Source: Oscillatoria acuminata PCC 6304 (GTDB lineage Bacteria; Cyanobacteriota; Cyanobacteriia; Cyanobacteriales; Laspinemataceae). From it: a stretch of DNA of 64,000 nt. The position numbers and the translations under genes were made by a program. The stretch spans positions 310,001-374,000 of the forward strand of contig NC_019693.1 in NCBI RefSeq assembly GCF_000317105.1, read 5' to 3'. The notes beneath the pieces were generated by a model. That model was not told the DNA's origin and did no database searches. It was given only the letters and a program-made list of their open reading frames with translations. Position 1 is the stretch's first letter; every line of letters begins with the position of its first letter. Below, one piece after another: positions 1 to 9,172 of this stretch.

Positions 1-380
1 AAAACTCTAAATTATGAGCTAATTTTGATAATTCCCAAACCCCAGCTATTCTCAGGTTTTAAAATAGAATATGAAGTATTTCTAAGGGGCAATAATAAAG
101 GTTAAAATTTTGAGGAGATTTTCCTGGGGTATCTGGAGTGCCATCCCCCTAAAAAAATCCGCCACGACAACGGGTAGAACTCTTCTGGTCATGCTCTCCA
201 ATTTTAGAGCAGCGATACCGCATTAAATCCCTAGGAAAATCCCTAGGACAAGAAACCCGGTTTATTGACTAAATTTCTACTAATTCGTCACAAATCGGGT
301 CCAAAAACCAGGTTTTCAACTTTATACTGATGCGTTCTCAGGCTCAGGCTTTCTTCACCGCAATCACCCTCTCCCCTGCC
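1..380. other. non-coding start of window
   Basis: No open frame with coding character is visible. The stretch is AT-rich in its first 120 bases. It contains one copy (251-265) of the AGAAACCCGGTTTNT palindrome that recurs elsewhere in the window at 22791, 39017, 39069 and 44696. The downstream boundary is the 3' end of a minus-strand histidine kinase gene. Confidence 0.6.
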
Positions 381-2894
381 TCACTCTCCCAAGGAATCAT
401 CTCCCCCAACCATCGGGTCTTCATTCTCCCGGGATACAACCGGAGCAACAACCGTCGCAGGCAGCCACAGAGTAAATTGCGAACCTTGACCTAACTCGCT
501 TTCGACCTTAATATCTCCCCCCATCATTTGACAGAATTTCTGGGTAATCGTCAAGCCTAAACCCGTTCCTCCATATTTGCGAGTTGTCGAGGCATCGGCT
601 TGAGTAAAGGGTTTAAACACTTGATCCAACTGTTCCCGAGTCATGCCAATTCCGGTATCTTTGACGCGGAAGAAAATCCACTCTTGACCTGCCACTTCAT
701 AAGGGGAACGGGCTGTTAGAGAGGAATCTTGCCCTTTTAAGGGTTTTTCCCGGGTACGCCTCACCCGGAGTTCAATCTGACCTTGTTTCGTAAATTTAGC
801 GGCATTACTCATTAAATTGAGCAGCATTTGCCGCACTTTGGTAATATCAGCATGAAAGGGGCCGATATCTTCCGGGCATTCAATCGCCAACTGATTGCCA
901 TTTTTATCAATCAGGGGTTGAATGGTCGTGACCACTTCCCAAATGAGCGTATCAATGGCAAAGGTTTCTAATTCTAAACTCATGCGACCCGCTTCAATTT
1001 TGGAGAGGTCGAGAATATCACTAATTAATGACAGTAATTGTTTTCCTGCACCGTGAATTTTTTGCAAGTCGGGAATGAAATCAGATTGACCCAAATCTTC
1101 GGCATCTTCCTGGAGAATTTCGCTGTAACCAATGATGGCATTGAGGGGAGTTCGCAGTTCGTGACTCATATTGGCGAGAAAGGCGCTTTTAGCCAGGTTG
1201 GCTGCCTCTGCCGCTTCTTTTGCCTTGCGGAATTCGTCGGCGCGTTTGCGTTCGGTGTTGTCACTGACCATAGTCAGCAGACAGGGTTCTCCTTCGAGAT
1301 CAATGGGTTCAATGGACAGCAGCGCATCGCGAATTTCTCCTGATTTGGTGCGAAACTGGAGTTCGAGGTCGCGGATTGAGCCAAATTGCTCTATTTTACT
1401 GAGCATTTGGGTGAAGTAATCTCCTTGATGCATCCAGACATCCAGTTCTTCCCAGGTTTTGCCGATCGCCTCTGCCGGAGCATAACCCAGCAGCCGCAAA
1501 AAGGTGTGATTCACATCCACAAACCGACCTTCAGCCCGGGTACTGATGCTGATCCCCAGGGGACTGGCTTGGAAGGCTTTCGAGAATCGTTCCTCACTGG
1601 CGCGTAAGGCGGCTTCGGCCCGAATCCGAGGGGTGATATCTTGAACCGTAGCGGTAATCCGAAATAGACTAATTTCGCACTGTTCATGAACGATGCGATC
1701 TTCCCCATCTCGGCGCAAGAGTCGATATTCCAGGGAGTAGGGTTGATCCTGAATGATGGCTTTTTTAAAGGCTTTGCGGACTTCGGTGCGATCGCTCGGA
1801 TGCACGTATTTCAGAAACTGTTCGTGACTCGGCGCAAAGCTGTGGGGTTCTTCTCCCAAAATCCGATAAATTTCATCGGACCAATGGAGTGCTTTGCGAT
1901 CGCGGTCTAAATCCCAGTTCCCCACCTGAGCGATCCGTTGAGCATTATTCAGCCGTTCTTCCCCTTGGCGTAGCAACTCTTCAGCTTGTCGCCTTCTAGC
2001 CATGACTGAGGCAAAAATCAGGGCAGTGGCTCCCACCACTCCCATGAAGATTTGCAGGGAAAAAAGGGCTTGTTCAACATTACTGGCGTGTTTGAGAAAG
2101 GGTCCACTGTCTCGGGCTACCCCCCAAATTGCCATACTCGCGACCAATAGGTTCGCTAATACCGTCCCGCGCAACTCAAAGCGCAGGGCCACCCACATCA
2201 CCACGGGAAAGGGTAAATATTCTAGGGGATAGTCGGCGATATAAACCCGAGTGCGTGAACAAAACACCACCCAACTGATGGTGAGGAGCAAGATGGAGAG
2301 GACGATGATTTCTAAGAGTTTGGCAACTAATACCCACCGTCTAGATTTGATATTAATCTTACGGCATCGGCTCCAGGTTAAGGGGATTGGGGCAATTAAT
2401 AGCACTCCCATTGCATCTTCTAACCACCATATTTCCCACAGGGCCGCCGCCTCGGTCCAGGTTTGCAGTCCAGCCAGGGTGACGAGCACTACAGACACCG
2501 TAGCGTTAATCAGGGTCGAGAGGATGGCACCGATGCCGAGTAATGACCCGACATCCCGCAGCCGTTCCAGGGCCGGATCAAACTCAGCCTTTCGCAGGAG
2601 GTGCGTCCCTACCATAGCTTGTACAACGCAGGCGATCGCTCCCACCGCCGCTACCCAGTAGGGTAGGCCCTGGAATTGTCCATATAAAAATGCCCCCAAT
2701 GCCACCCCGGGCCACATTCTCAACCCATATAACACCAGTCCGGCTAAGGCAACTCCAGCAGGTGGCCCAAACGGTAACAGATTTTGATCCAATCCTGGAA
2801 TCCAAATCGCTAACATTGCTGCAATTAAGTAACTTGCAGCCAGTATGCCTATCGGGGTCAAGTATTGCCAGAACCGTCCCAGGGTCGGAATCAT
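381..2894 (-). CDS. MASE1 / PAS sensor histidine kinase
   Basis: Membrane-bound two-component sensor kinase of about 837 residues. The first ~305 residues form a MASE1-type integral membrane sensor with many hydrophobic segments. Two PAS domains follow (about 325-425 and 445-565). Next comes a HisKA dimerisation domain with the phosphoacceptor His in MSHELRTPLN (about residue 580), then a HATPase_c domain ending with the G2 box GGTGLGLTI. It has no receiver domain, so the response-regulator partner must be elsewhere; no regulator gene adjoins it. A TTG codon five codons upstream could also start it, but the ATG at 2894 is preferred; neither has a clear ribosome site. The ligand is unknown. 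Family assignment is secure, the signal is not. Confidence 0.9.
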   Translation of the reverse strand: MIPTLGRFWQYLTPIGILAASYLIAAMLAIWIPGLDQNLLPFGPPAGVALAGLVLYGLRMWPGVALGAFLYGQFQGLPYWVAAVGAIACVVQAMVGTHLLRKAEFDPALERLRDVGSLLGIGAILSTLINATVSVVLVTLAGLQTWTEAAALWEIWWLEDAMGVLLIAPIPLTWSRCRKINIKSRRWVLVAKLLEIIVLSILLLTISWVVFCSRTRVYIADYPLEYLPFPVVMWVALRFELRGTVLANLLVASMAIWGVARDSGPFLKHASNVEQALFSLQIFMGVVGATALIFASVMARRRQAEELLRQGEERLNNAQRIAQVGNWDLDRDRKALHWSDEIYRILGEEPHSFAPSHEQFLKYVHPSDRTEVRKAFKKAIIQDQPYSLEYRLLRRDGEDRIVHEQCEISLFRITATVQDITPRIRAEAALRASEERFSKAFQASPLGISISTRAEGRFVDVNHTFLRLLGYAPAEAIGKTWEELDVWMHQGDYFTQMLSKIEQFGSIRDLELQFRTKSGEIRDALLSIEPIDLEGEPCLLTMVSDNTERKRADEFRKAKEAAEAANLAKSAFLANMSHELRTPLNAIIGYSEILQEDAEDLGQSDFIPDLQKIHGAGKQLLSLISDILDLSKIEAGRMSLELETFAIDTLIWEVVTTIQPLIDKNGNQLAIECPEDIGPFHADITKVRQMLLNLMSNAAKFTKQGQIELRVRRTREKPLKGQDSSLTARSPYEVAGQEWIFFRVKDTGIGMTREQLDQVFKPFTQADASTTRKYGGTGLGLTITQKFCQMMGGDIKVESELGQGSQFTLWLPATVVAPVVSRENEDPMVGGDDSLGE

Positions 2895-3710
2895 AAGTTT
2901 TCGATTCAAGGAGTGAGTGGGGAGTTGAAAAAATAAATGCTAACTGACGAGAACTAGGGATGAAAGCCGCTAGACTGGAGTGGGCAGATCATAAAGTGCA
3001 TCGCTGGGTTTAAACCGCACCCTTCAAGGTTATGATAGCTGATTTAGGTAATAGAATTCAGATCATTCTATAGCGCCTCTTGCAGCAGTCTGGCAAGAGA
3101 ATTGATTCGTGGGAGCATCTTGCTCCCTTATCGCAATAGGGAGCAAGATGCTCCCCCTCTGTTGTTGAATTGTTCAATTCATTTAGACTTGCAATATTCA
3201 GCCTAACAAACTTTAATTCTCCCCGACACAGACTTTCAACCCTTTTCGACTCCGGGTCAATCCGCGATTGGATTGATTCATTCGGCCCCTTGTTCCCGGG
3301 GTTCACTAGGGTCCTGATCCCCGCTCTCTATTGGTCCAGCCCAACCCGAGGCTGATCTTGCCTCCCCCGGTTACTTTGGGAGATCGGTCTTTTAACGAAT
3401 TCCCGGTTCATATTTAACCGCCCCTAGGTTAAAATTTTGCCTCGATTTATTCCCTACAACTTAACTTTTTAAATTTCATTTCTTCAAAAGTTTAATCTCT
3501 AATCTTGGCTCCTAAAATTACTCCGAATTGAGGGGGAAAGACAATCTCAGGTGAGCAGGTTGGAGTCGAAGGTGATCGCGGGGAGCATCGGGGGCAGATC
3601 ACGCAATAGCACGATCAATATCACAGCAGCCTAGGGGAGGCGATCGCAGTCAAACGGTTGAACCCAAATCATAGTTAGAGTAGAAAATTTCTACCCTCTG
3701 CTCTATTCTA
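2895..3710. other. 816-bp intergenic region
   Basis: No convincing gene. Short frames here have no recognisable composition. The stretch holds the perfect hairpin at 3111-3155 and, just upstream of the next gene, a short A/T palindrome (TAGAAAATTTCTA near 3681) that could belong to its promoter. The rest appears to be unassigned intergenic DNA. Confidence 0.55.
3111..3155. repeat. perfect 18-bp hairpin, REP-like
   Basis: The arm GGGAGCATCTTGCTCCCT is followed by a 9-base loop and its exact reverse complement. Its first nine bases, GGGAGCATC, also begin the terminal inverted repeat of the MITE-like element at 25498-25705, so the two may be related. No target duplication is visible around this copy. 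Confidence 0.75.
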
Positions 3711-3911
3711 ATGAACTCTCAATCCTTAATTCCTCCCAGCAATTTTTCCGAACTTTTCTTTCAAATTTATTGGTCAGGACGACTCACTCTTGAACACCGA
3801 AACTATCTCAAAACGACCCTCTTACAAGAGAGTCTCACTGAAGAAGAACAACGAGCCATTGATCGCCTCATTTACGCAGTGCGTCGGGGATGGTTAAAAT
3901 TAACCGATTAA
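3711..3911 (+). CDS. small conserved protein, 'RRGWLK' family, copy A
   Basis: A 66-residue soluble, probably all-helical protein of unknown function. It shares a pattern with two other small genes in this window (10440-10625 and 32033-32341): a start like S-x-[FI]-[SA]-[ED]-[LV]-FF, a middle [LM]T-x7-L, then L-x-E and R-L-x-x-A-[VI]-[RK]-RGW-[LI]-x-x-x-D at the very C-terminus. Copy A ends ..YAVRRGWLKLTD. The conserved C-terminal basic-Trp motif is consistent with binding nucleic acid or a partner protein, but that is only inference. No clear Shine-Dalgarno precedes the ATG. The gene stands alone, facing lptC. The conservation pattern makes it a real gene despite its size. Confidence 0.75.
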   Translation: MNSQSLIPPSNFSELFFQIYWSGRLTLEHRNYLKTTLLQESLTEEEQRAIDRLIYAVRRGWLKLTD

Positions 3912-4031
3912 CGCGCCTATGCTGATGATTGGGTCTGCTGTTTTTGCTAATTTTTGACCTCTCCAGTCTGCTGAACAATCCAATCAAAATCTGAAGAGAA
4001 AATAACCCGTTGCTGTCCAGGTTTAAGAGTG

Positions 4032-4067
4032 TTACAAGTGTTACAGTGGAGGTGATAACGCTTGTAA
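4032..4067. terminator. imperfect hairpin between convergent genes
   Basis: Arms TTACAAGTGTTA and TAACGCTTGTAA (one mismatch) are separated by 12 bases. It lies between the small gene ending at 3911 and the 3' end of lptC at 4101. No strong T-run flanks it, so terminator is the likely but unproven role. Confidence 0.4.
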
Positions 4068-4100
4068 TGAACGCCCTCATGGGAGTATAATGTGAGTCTC

Positions 4101-5240
4101 TTATGGAACTACATCTGTAACTACATCACCCCCAGTCACCACAATACTTTGCTCCTGAATTTTGCCCACCGCCTTGGGTCCAGTGACGGTAAATGGGGGG
4201 TCCGCTTGGCGATAAAAGACATTGCCTTCAGCTTGGAACTCTTCAGTGGGAATCACCCAAGTCATGCGATCGGCTTTGAACTCTGATGAGGGGACCTGGC
4301 GGACCCCGGTGACATTCCCGAATAAAGAAATGATGGAAGATTCCAGTTCCAGGGTGCCCCGATCGCCGCTTAAGGTCAAGGTTTGCTTCGGATGAACAAT
4401 GGTGACCCGACGTTCGCTGGTGACGCTTTGAGCGTCAATATTCCAGCGCATCAAGTCACTGTTGATGGTGAGTGGGGGTTCACTCAAGGTAATCTGAACT
4501 TGTTGTTCCAAGGTCACCACATTCGTTTCCAGGTTCAGTTCACCGCGATCGCCAACCGCCTTGTCAGTGGCGGGACAATCTTGGGGTTTTGCACAGAGAT
4601 AACGGTCAATTTCCACCGGGCGATCGCTGATGATTTGGTTTGTCTCCATCTGCCACACCACCGCCTCAGAACGCATCTGTAAGGCGGGATTTTTCTGCGT
4701 TGTGGCAACGACATTTCCCGCCAGTTCCATGCGCTGGGCTTTGCTTTGCAGCTTTGCTTCATTGGCGCTAATTTCCAGGTCCGGATGGGTGCCATTCACG
4801 TTATTCCGAACGAGCAGCAAATCTTCTGCCGGTAACCATTCTAATTCCTCAGCACGGATGACGGCTTGATTTTGGACTGCGGTGGCAATTATCTCGTCCT
4901 GGAGTACAATTTTCGAGCCGTCCCCATGCACCTGCCCCTTTTTGGACTGGATTTGATAAACCAGTTCACCTTCCTGAAACAGTTCTCCGGTTGGTGTCTC
5001 TAAATAGGTAATTTTCTGTTCATCATTATACCGAGCGGAGGGCGATCGCACCTTCCAGACGATTTCCCCCTCAGCATTTGCCTGTTCCAGGGTGACATCG
5101 TTAAATGTTAATGCTTGATCCTGCCCTTCTTCTGACTCGGTGACAACTGGATTATTACCCTTTTGAAAAAAGGCACAACTCGGTAAACCCAGTCCTATTA
5201 AGGCGTATAAAAGCAAAAGGAAAAAAACAGAATTTTTCAC
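4101..5240 (-). CDS. lptC: LPS export periplasmic protein LptC
   Basis: LptC of the Lpt bridge that carries lipopolysaccharide from the inner to the outer membrane; 379 residues, the long form seen in cyanobacteria rather than the ~190-residue enterobacterial form. A hydrophobic N-terminus ends in a lipobox-like LPSC (Cys about residue 22), so it is probably a lipoprotein or anchored by this segment. The body is repetitive beta-rich sequence (patterns such as WKVRSPSARYNDE and ELAGNVVATT) typical of the LptA/LptC/OstA beta-jellyroll fold, probably two repeats. The start codon is GTG. It is third in a minus-strand run after metG and the NYN gene, 39 bases from the latter. The family is clear; the partners LptA/B/F are not in the window. 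Confidence 0.88.
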   Translation of the reverse strand: MKNSVFFLLLLYALIGLGLPSCAFFQKGNNPVVTESEEGQDQALTFNDVTLEQANAEGEIVWKVRSPSARYNDEQKITYLETPTGELFQEGELVYQIQSKKGQVHGDGSKIVLQDEIIATAVQNQAVIRAEELEWLPAEDLLLVRNNVNGTHPDLEISANEAKLQSKAQRMELAGNVVATTQKNPALQMRSEAVVWQMETNQIISDRPVEIDRYLCAKPQDCPATDKAVGDRGELNLETNVVTLEQQVQITLSEPPLTINSDLMRWNIDAQSVTSERRVTIVHPKQTLTLSGDRGTLELESSIISLFGNVTGVRQVPSSEFKADRMTWVIPTEEFQAEGNVFYRQADPPFTVTGPKAVGKIQEQSIVVTGGDVVTDVVP

Positions 5241-5279
5241 TTTTTAATAGGTAGTGTTGATGTCTGAATCCACAATAAT

Positions 5280-5891
5280 TTAGCGGTCTTCCACATCATC
5301 CATCATCCCAATACTGGAAAGGGGTCGGTAGGTATAGTTCGGTTGTCTGGGGGTCTTTTGGATATCTTCCTTGATAGATTCGAGGTCAATATAGCGATCG
5401 GCCACGTTAATCAAACTATCGCTAGTCATGGAACGGAGGCTAACCACTTCCACTCTCACCCCGCGATAACTGACCGCATCTACGGAATAAGCCAGGTCTC
5501 CATCTCCACTGACTAACACAGCCGTGTCATAAGACCCGACTAATGCCATCATATCCACGGCGATTTCTACATCCAAGTTGGCTTTTTTAGAGCCATCAGG
5601 AAGCTGAACTAAATCTTTGGAGATCACCCGATAGCCATTGCGCCGCATCCATAATAAAAATCCCTGTTGTTTTTCATTGGTGCGATCGACGCCGGTATAG
5701 AAAAAAGAGCGCAGGAGTCGGGAACCAGCAGTTAAGCGACACAGCAGCTTGGTATAGTCGATTTCGATTCCCAACTGCAAAGCGGCATAGAACAAATTGG
5801 AGCCATCAATAAAAATCGCAACTCGACCGCGATTTTCTAAAACCTGTTCGGGGGTAAAAATGTTGTTGTTTTCTGGATGATGATGCAACAT
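5280..5891 (-). CDS. NYN domain (LabA/DUF88-like) protein
   Basis: A 203-residue NYN (PIN-like) domain protein. The acidic residues expected of a metal-dependent nuclease fold are visible: VAIFIDGSNLFYA near residue 27, then DVEIAVDMM and VSGDGDLAY. The family includes LabA, which influences clock output in Synechococcus, and putative RNases; the precise role here is unknown. The ATG at 5891 is chosen because GAGG lies about 9 bases upstream; an in-frame ATG at 5936 and a longer extension lack any ribosome site. It is 39 bases upstream of lptC and downstream of metG, so co-transcription is likely. Family confident, substrate unknown. Confidence 0.88.
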   Translation of the reverse strand: MLHHHPENNNIFTPEQVLENRGRVAIFIDGSNLFYAALQLGIEIDYTKLLCRLTAGSRLLRSFFYTGVDRTNEKQQGFLLWMRRNGYRVISKDLVQLPDGSKKANLDVEIAVDMMALVGSYDTAVLVSGDGDLAYSVDAVSYRGVRVEVVSLRSMTSDSLINVADRYIDLESIKEDIQKTPRQPNYTYRPLSSIGMMDDVEDR

Positions 5892-6135
5892 GGTTGTTAT
5901 TCCTCGGTTTTTTTTATCGGAAAATTGATTTTTCATATGATCTATGATAGAGGGAATCGCCCGGTTGTCACCGGAATCCGGTGAATAGCAGGCTATTGAT
6001 GAGATACCGGAACGCTGCCCTAACGCCCCGATCATCGTTGATTTGGCAATGGGATGGGGACCCCTCTGTAACCCCACCCCCTATACTCGATAATTCTACT
6101 CGCTCTTTTTGGGTGAACATCAGCAGATCGCCCGA

Positions 6136-7743
6136 CTATGAAGACGCCGGATTGCTCAACTCCAGGCGCGCAAAGACGGGTTTAGCTTCTTTGAGCACGA
6201 GATCGGCGCTGAGAATCCCCCAACTCGAATGAGTGGAAAAGTTCAGCGTAGTCGCGATCGCAGTTTGGTCATTAAAATCAATCGAATAGCCCAGTTGCTG
6301 ATAAATCGCAGTGCTGATATTCGGAATGATCGCAGAGAGTAAGTATGCCGAGAGTCTGACCGATTCTAAAACAGCATAGAGCACTTGCTCAACGGCTTGC
6401 TGTTCCCCCTGCTTATAGAGTTTCCACGGTGCCTGCTCGTCGATGTACTTGTTACACCCTCGCACCAAGGACAGAATCTCTTCGCATCCTTGGCTAAATT
6501 GCAAGCCATCATAGGCATGGGTCACGCGATCGCCTAACGTTACCCCCGCTGCTTTTAACCCATTGTTATCGCCAATTTCCTCGGGGTTGACCTTCGGCAC
6601 CTGACCTTGACAATATTTTTTCACCATGCCCAGGGTCCTATTCAATAAATTCCCCAAGTCGTTGGCGAGATCGGCATTGAGAATATTAATAAATCGAGTT
6701 TCGTTAAAATCCCCGTCCCGTCCAAATTCAATTTCTTTGAGAAAGTAGTAACGCAGTGCATCGGATCCATACCGTTCCACTAAATCTAACGGGTCAATAA
6801 TATTACCCAAAGTTTTGCTAATTTTCTGGCCGTCTTTCGTTAAAAACCCATGTCCAAACACTCCCCCGGAAACGGGAACTCCTGCGGACATGAGCATGGC
6901 CGGCCAATACACTGCATGAAAGCGCAAAATATCTTTACCAATCAAGTGCAGATTAATCGGTGCCCATTGCGATAAGGCATTCTCCAGGGTGGGTTCTTGA
7001 TCCGGGTCTAGCAGGGCCGTCACATATCCTAATAGGGCATCAAACCACACATAAAGGGTCTGTTTTGGATCCACCGGCACCGGAAAACCCCAAGCGACAT
7101 TGACACGAGAAATGGAGAAATCTTGCAGTCCTTGTTGGACAAAGCTCAAAACTTCGTTGCGTCGAATTTCGGGCCGAATAAAATCAGGACGCTCTTGATA
7201 AAGGGCCTCTAGTTGGGGTTGGTATTTGGAAAGGCGAAAAAAGTAATTCTGCTCATCTCTCCATTCCACTTCGCGGTTGGGATGCATCGGACAGCGATTG
7301 TCTTCTAGCAACTCCCGTTTTTCTTTAAATTCTTCGCAAGCTACACAGTACCACCCTGTTTGCTGGCTTAAATAAATGTCATCATTGTCCCAGACGCGCT
7401 GAAAAAATTCCTTGACGATCGCTCCATGACGGGGATTGGTGGTCCGACTAAACCTGTCGTAGGCAATGTTCAGCTTTTGCCATAATCGGTCAAATCCGGC
7501 GGCAATTGTATCGCAGTGTTCTTGGGGCGATCGCCCCGATGCTTCTGCGGTCCGCTCTATTTTTTGCCCATGTTCATCGGTTCCGGTAATCAGCAGGACT
7601 GATTTCCCCCGAAGTCGCTCAAACCTCGCCACAACATCGGCAGCAATCGTGGTATAGGCGCTGCCAATGTGAGGCAAATCGTTCACATAGTAAAGCGGTG
7701 TTGTAATAGCAAATGTGTTTTTACTGGTCTTGGTAGAGTTCAT
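6136..7743 (-). CDS. metG: methionyl-tRNA synthetase
   Basis: Class I aminoacyl-tRNA synthetase charging tRNA-Met, 535 residues. It has the HIGH-box variant PHIGSAY near the N-terminus, a zinc-knuckle region (CVAC about 20 residues before CPMH), the KMSKS variant KISKTLGN, and a C-terminal anticodon-binding helical domain containing CNKYIDEQAPWKLYK. There is no C-terminal EMAP-like dimerisation domain, as usual for the short cyanobacterial form. The frame extends 28 codons further upstream, but the ATG at 7743 (MNSTKTS..FAITTPLYYVND) matches the family N-terminus. It is likely first gene of the metG / NYN / lptC run. Confidence 0.96.
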   Translation of the reverse strand: MNSTKTSKNTFAITTPLYYVNDLPHIGSAYTTIAADVVARFERLRGKSVLLITGTDEHGQKIERTAEASGRSPQEHCDTIAAGFDRLWQKLNIAYDRFSRTTNPRHGAIVKEFFQRVWDNDDIYLSQQTGWYCVACEEFKEKRELLEDNRCPMHPNREVEWRDEQNYFFRLSKYQPQLEALYQERPDFIRPEIRRNEVLSFVQQGLQDFSISRVNVAWGFPVPVDPKQTLYVWFDALLGYVTALLDPDQEPTLENALSQWAPINLHLIGKDILRFHAVYWPAMLMSAGVPVSGGVFGHGFLTKDGQKISKTLGNIIDPLDLVERYGSDALRYYFLKEIEFGRDGDFNETRFINILNADLANDLGNLLNRTLGMVKKYCQGQVPKVNPEEIGDNNGLKAAGVTLGDRVTHAYDGLQFSQGCEEILSLVRGCNKYIDEQAPWKLYKQGEQQAVEQVLYAVLESVRLSAYLLSAIIPNISTAIYQQLGYSIDFNDQTAIATTLNFSTHSSWGILSADLVLKEAKPVFARLELSNPASS

Positions 7744-8409
7744 GGATTCGGTTAAAAACGACCCCCATTCTTTTATTTCGATGGTAACATGAGGGACGTC
7801 AAACTTCCATTCTACTCGACATTTCACACAAATTTTACCCCAATTCCGGGGTTTTACAGGAGTTATGCCTCTAAGATATAAAGATTTTATAAAAATTCTT
7901 GACCTTTATTGCCTAGATTTCTAAAGATTTTCTATAGATAATTTAAGGAACGACACTCCTATCAGGGCGATTCGGCAATCGGTTCTGTGGCGATCGGCGG
8001 TTTTGAACCGCCAGGGTCTCCTCCCTTTTTTTATCAAAAAACAACCCAGATTGCTCCGGTCCAACCCGACCGGCTGCTTCTGTCTTTCACGCAAGTTTTA
8101 GAACACCGGACCTAACGGGCTTGATCCCCGGCGATCGCACCGTTTTCCCCTCCGATCCTGTTGATCCCGGAAAGAGATTTCAAGGGCGTCGTGACCCAAA
8201 ATCCTGCCCGGTTTATTTCCCCTGCGGCCTGAGACACTCTCTGAGGTTTCGGACCCTTCCTGAGTCCCCCAGGCTGAGAATTCCGGTGGTCTGGAACCCA
8301 ATCAAACTGATTTTTACTTTATAATTGTTTACAAAACCTCTTACGAAATGTAAAGCTGCTGGGAAGTTCTGAAAATTCCCAAGCCTGTTAATCGATCGCG
8401 CTTGTAAAA
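7744..8409. other. divergent intergenic region
   Basis: Lies between divergent metG and the acyltransferase gene. Short frames on both strands look spurious. A TATAAT at 8320-8325 is a reasonable -10 box for the acyltransferase, without a convincing -35. A gene-free AT-rich segment at 7850-7950 probably carries the metG promoter. Nothing else is recognised. Confidence 0.5.
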
Positions 8410-9135
8410 ATGTCCTTAGAAGATCGGCCTCTGCAAATTTCCCACGGGTTTCTCTCCGCCTTTGGCACGCGCACCTTTCTCTACTACCGGGATCGCATTC
8501 CCTCTGAAGGTGCCGCGCTGATCGTGAGCAATCATCGCAGCTTTATGGATGCCCCTTTACTGATGGCCGGAACAGGACGCTCAATCCACTTTGCCTGCCA
8601 TCATTATATGGGCCAAGTCCCCCTGTTACGAGAATTTGTGACAGAGTTGGGCTGCTTGGTCCTAGAGTCATACGGGCCACAACAGCATCGCTTTTTTCGT
8701 CAAGGCAGCAAGCTGCTCCAACAACAAGCGGCGATCGGGGTCTTTCCCGAAGGCGCAACCCCAATGGTCCGCTTAACCCCACCGTCGGAAGTTGGGGAGT
8801 TTCATCGGGGGTTCGCCCATTTAGCCCTCAGTGCCAAGGTGTCGGAACTGGCGATCGTGCCGGTGGCGATCGCCTCGATGGAAGAACAAGTGCTTTCGGG
8901 TCTCCCCGTTCGGATGTTGAGTCTCTTTGACCCCACCGAACCTCATTTCCAACAAGACGGATTCCACCCTCTGGTTATTTATCGTCGCGTTAATGTCCTC
9001 GTCGGTCGTCCTTATTGGATTACTCAGGCGCAAAAACAGGGCTATCCTGGGAAATCGGGAAAACGGTTGGTGAATGAAATTACCGATCGCTGTCGGGAAG
9101 AAATTGCCGGGTTACTTCACCAAGGCTGTTATTAA
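8410..9135 (+). CDS. lysophospholipid acyltransferase (PlsC-like)
   Basis: A 241-residue glycerolipid acyltransferase-type enzyme of the LPLAT superfamily. It shows the catalytic HX4D motif as NHRSFMD (about residues 45-51) and the substrate motif FPEGA (about 117). It has no obvious transmembrane helix and is probably a peripheral membrane enzyme. The alpha/beta hydrolase gene begins 37 bases downstream on the same strand, so the two are probably an operon. The two activities occur fused in plant phytyl ester synthases (esterase/lipase/thioesterase family), which suggests this pair makes acyl esters of isoprenoid or quinol alcohols rather than ordinary phosphatidate. That suggestion is inference; a conventional PlsC role is the alternative. 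Confidence 0.85.
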   Translation: MSLEDRPLQISHGFLSAFGTRTFLYYRDRIPSEGAALIVSNHRSFMDAPLLMAGTGRSIHFACHHYMGQVPLLREFVTELGCLVLESYGPQQHRFFRQGSKLLQQQAAIGVFPEGATPMVRLTPPSEVGEFHRGFAHLALSAKVSELAIVPVAIASMEEQVLSGLPVRMLSLFDPTEPHFQQDGFHPLVIYRRVNVLVGRPYWITQAQKQGYPGKSGKRLVNEITDRCREEIAGLLHQGCY

Positions 9136-9172
9136 ACGGGGTTGAAAACGCAGAATTTTAGGGAAGAAAGAT

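Noticed and set aside
8098-8324. overlapping frames on both strands upstream of the acyltransferase
   Set aside because: They mirror one another on both strands, have no recognisable features and lie in the promoter region.
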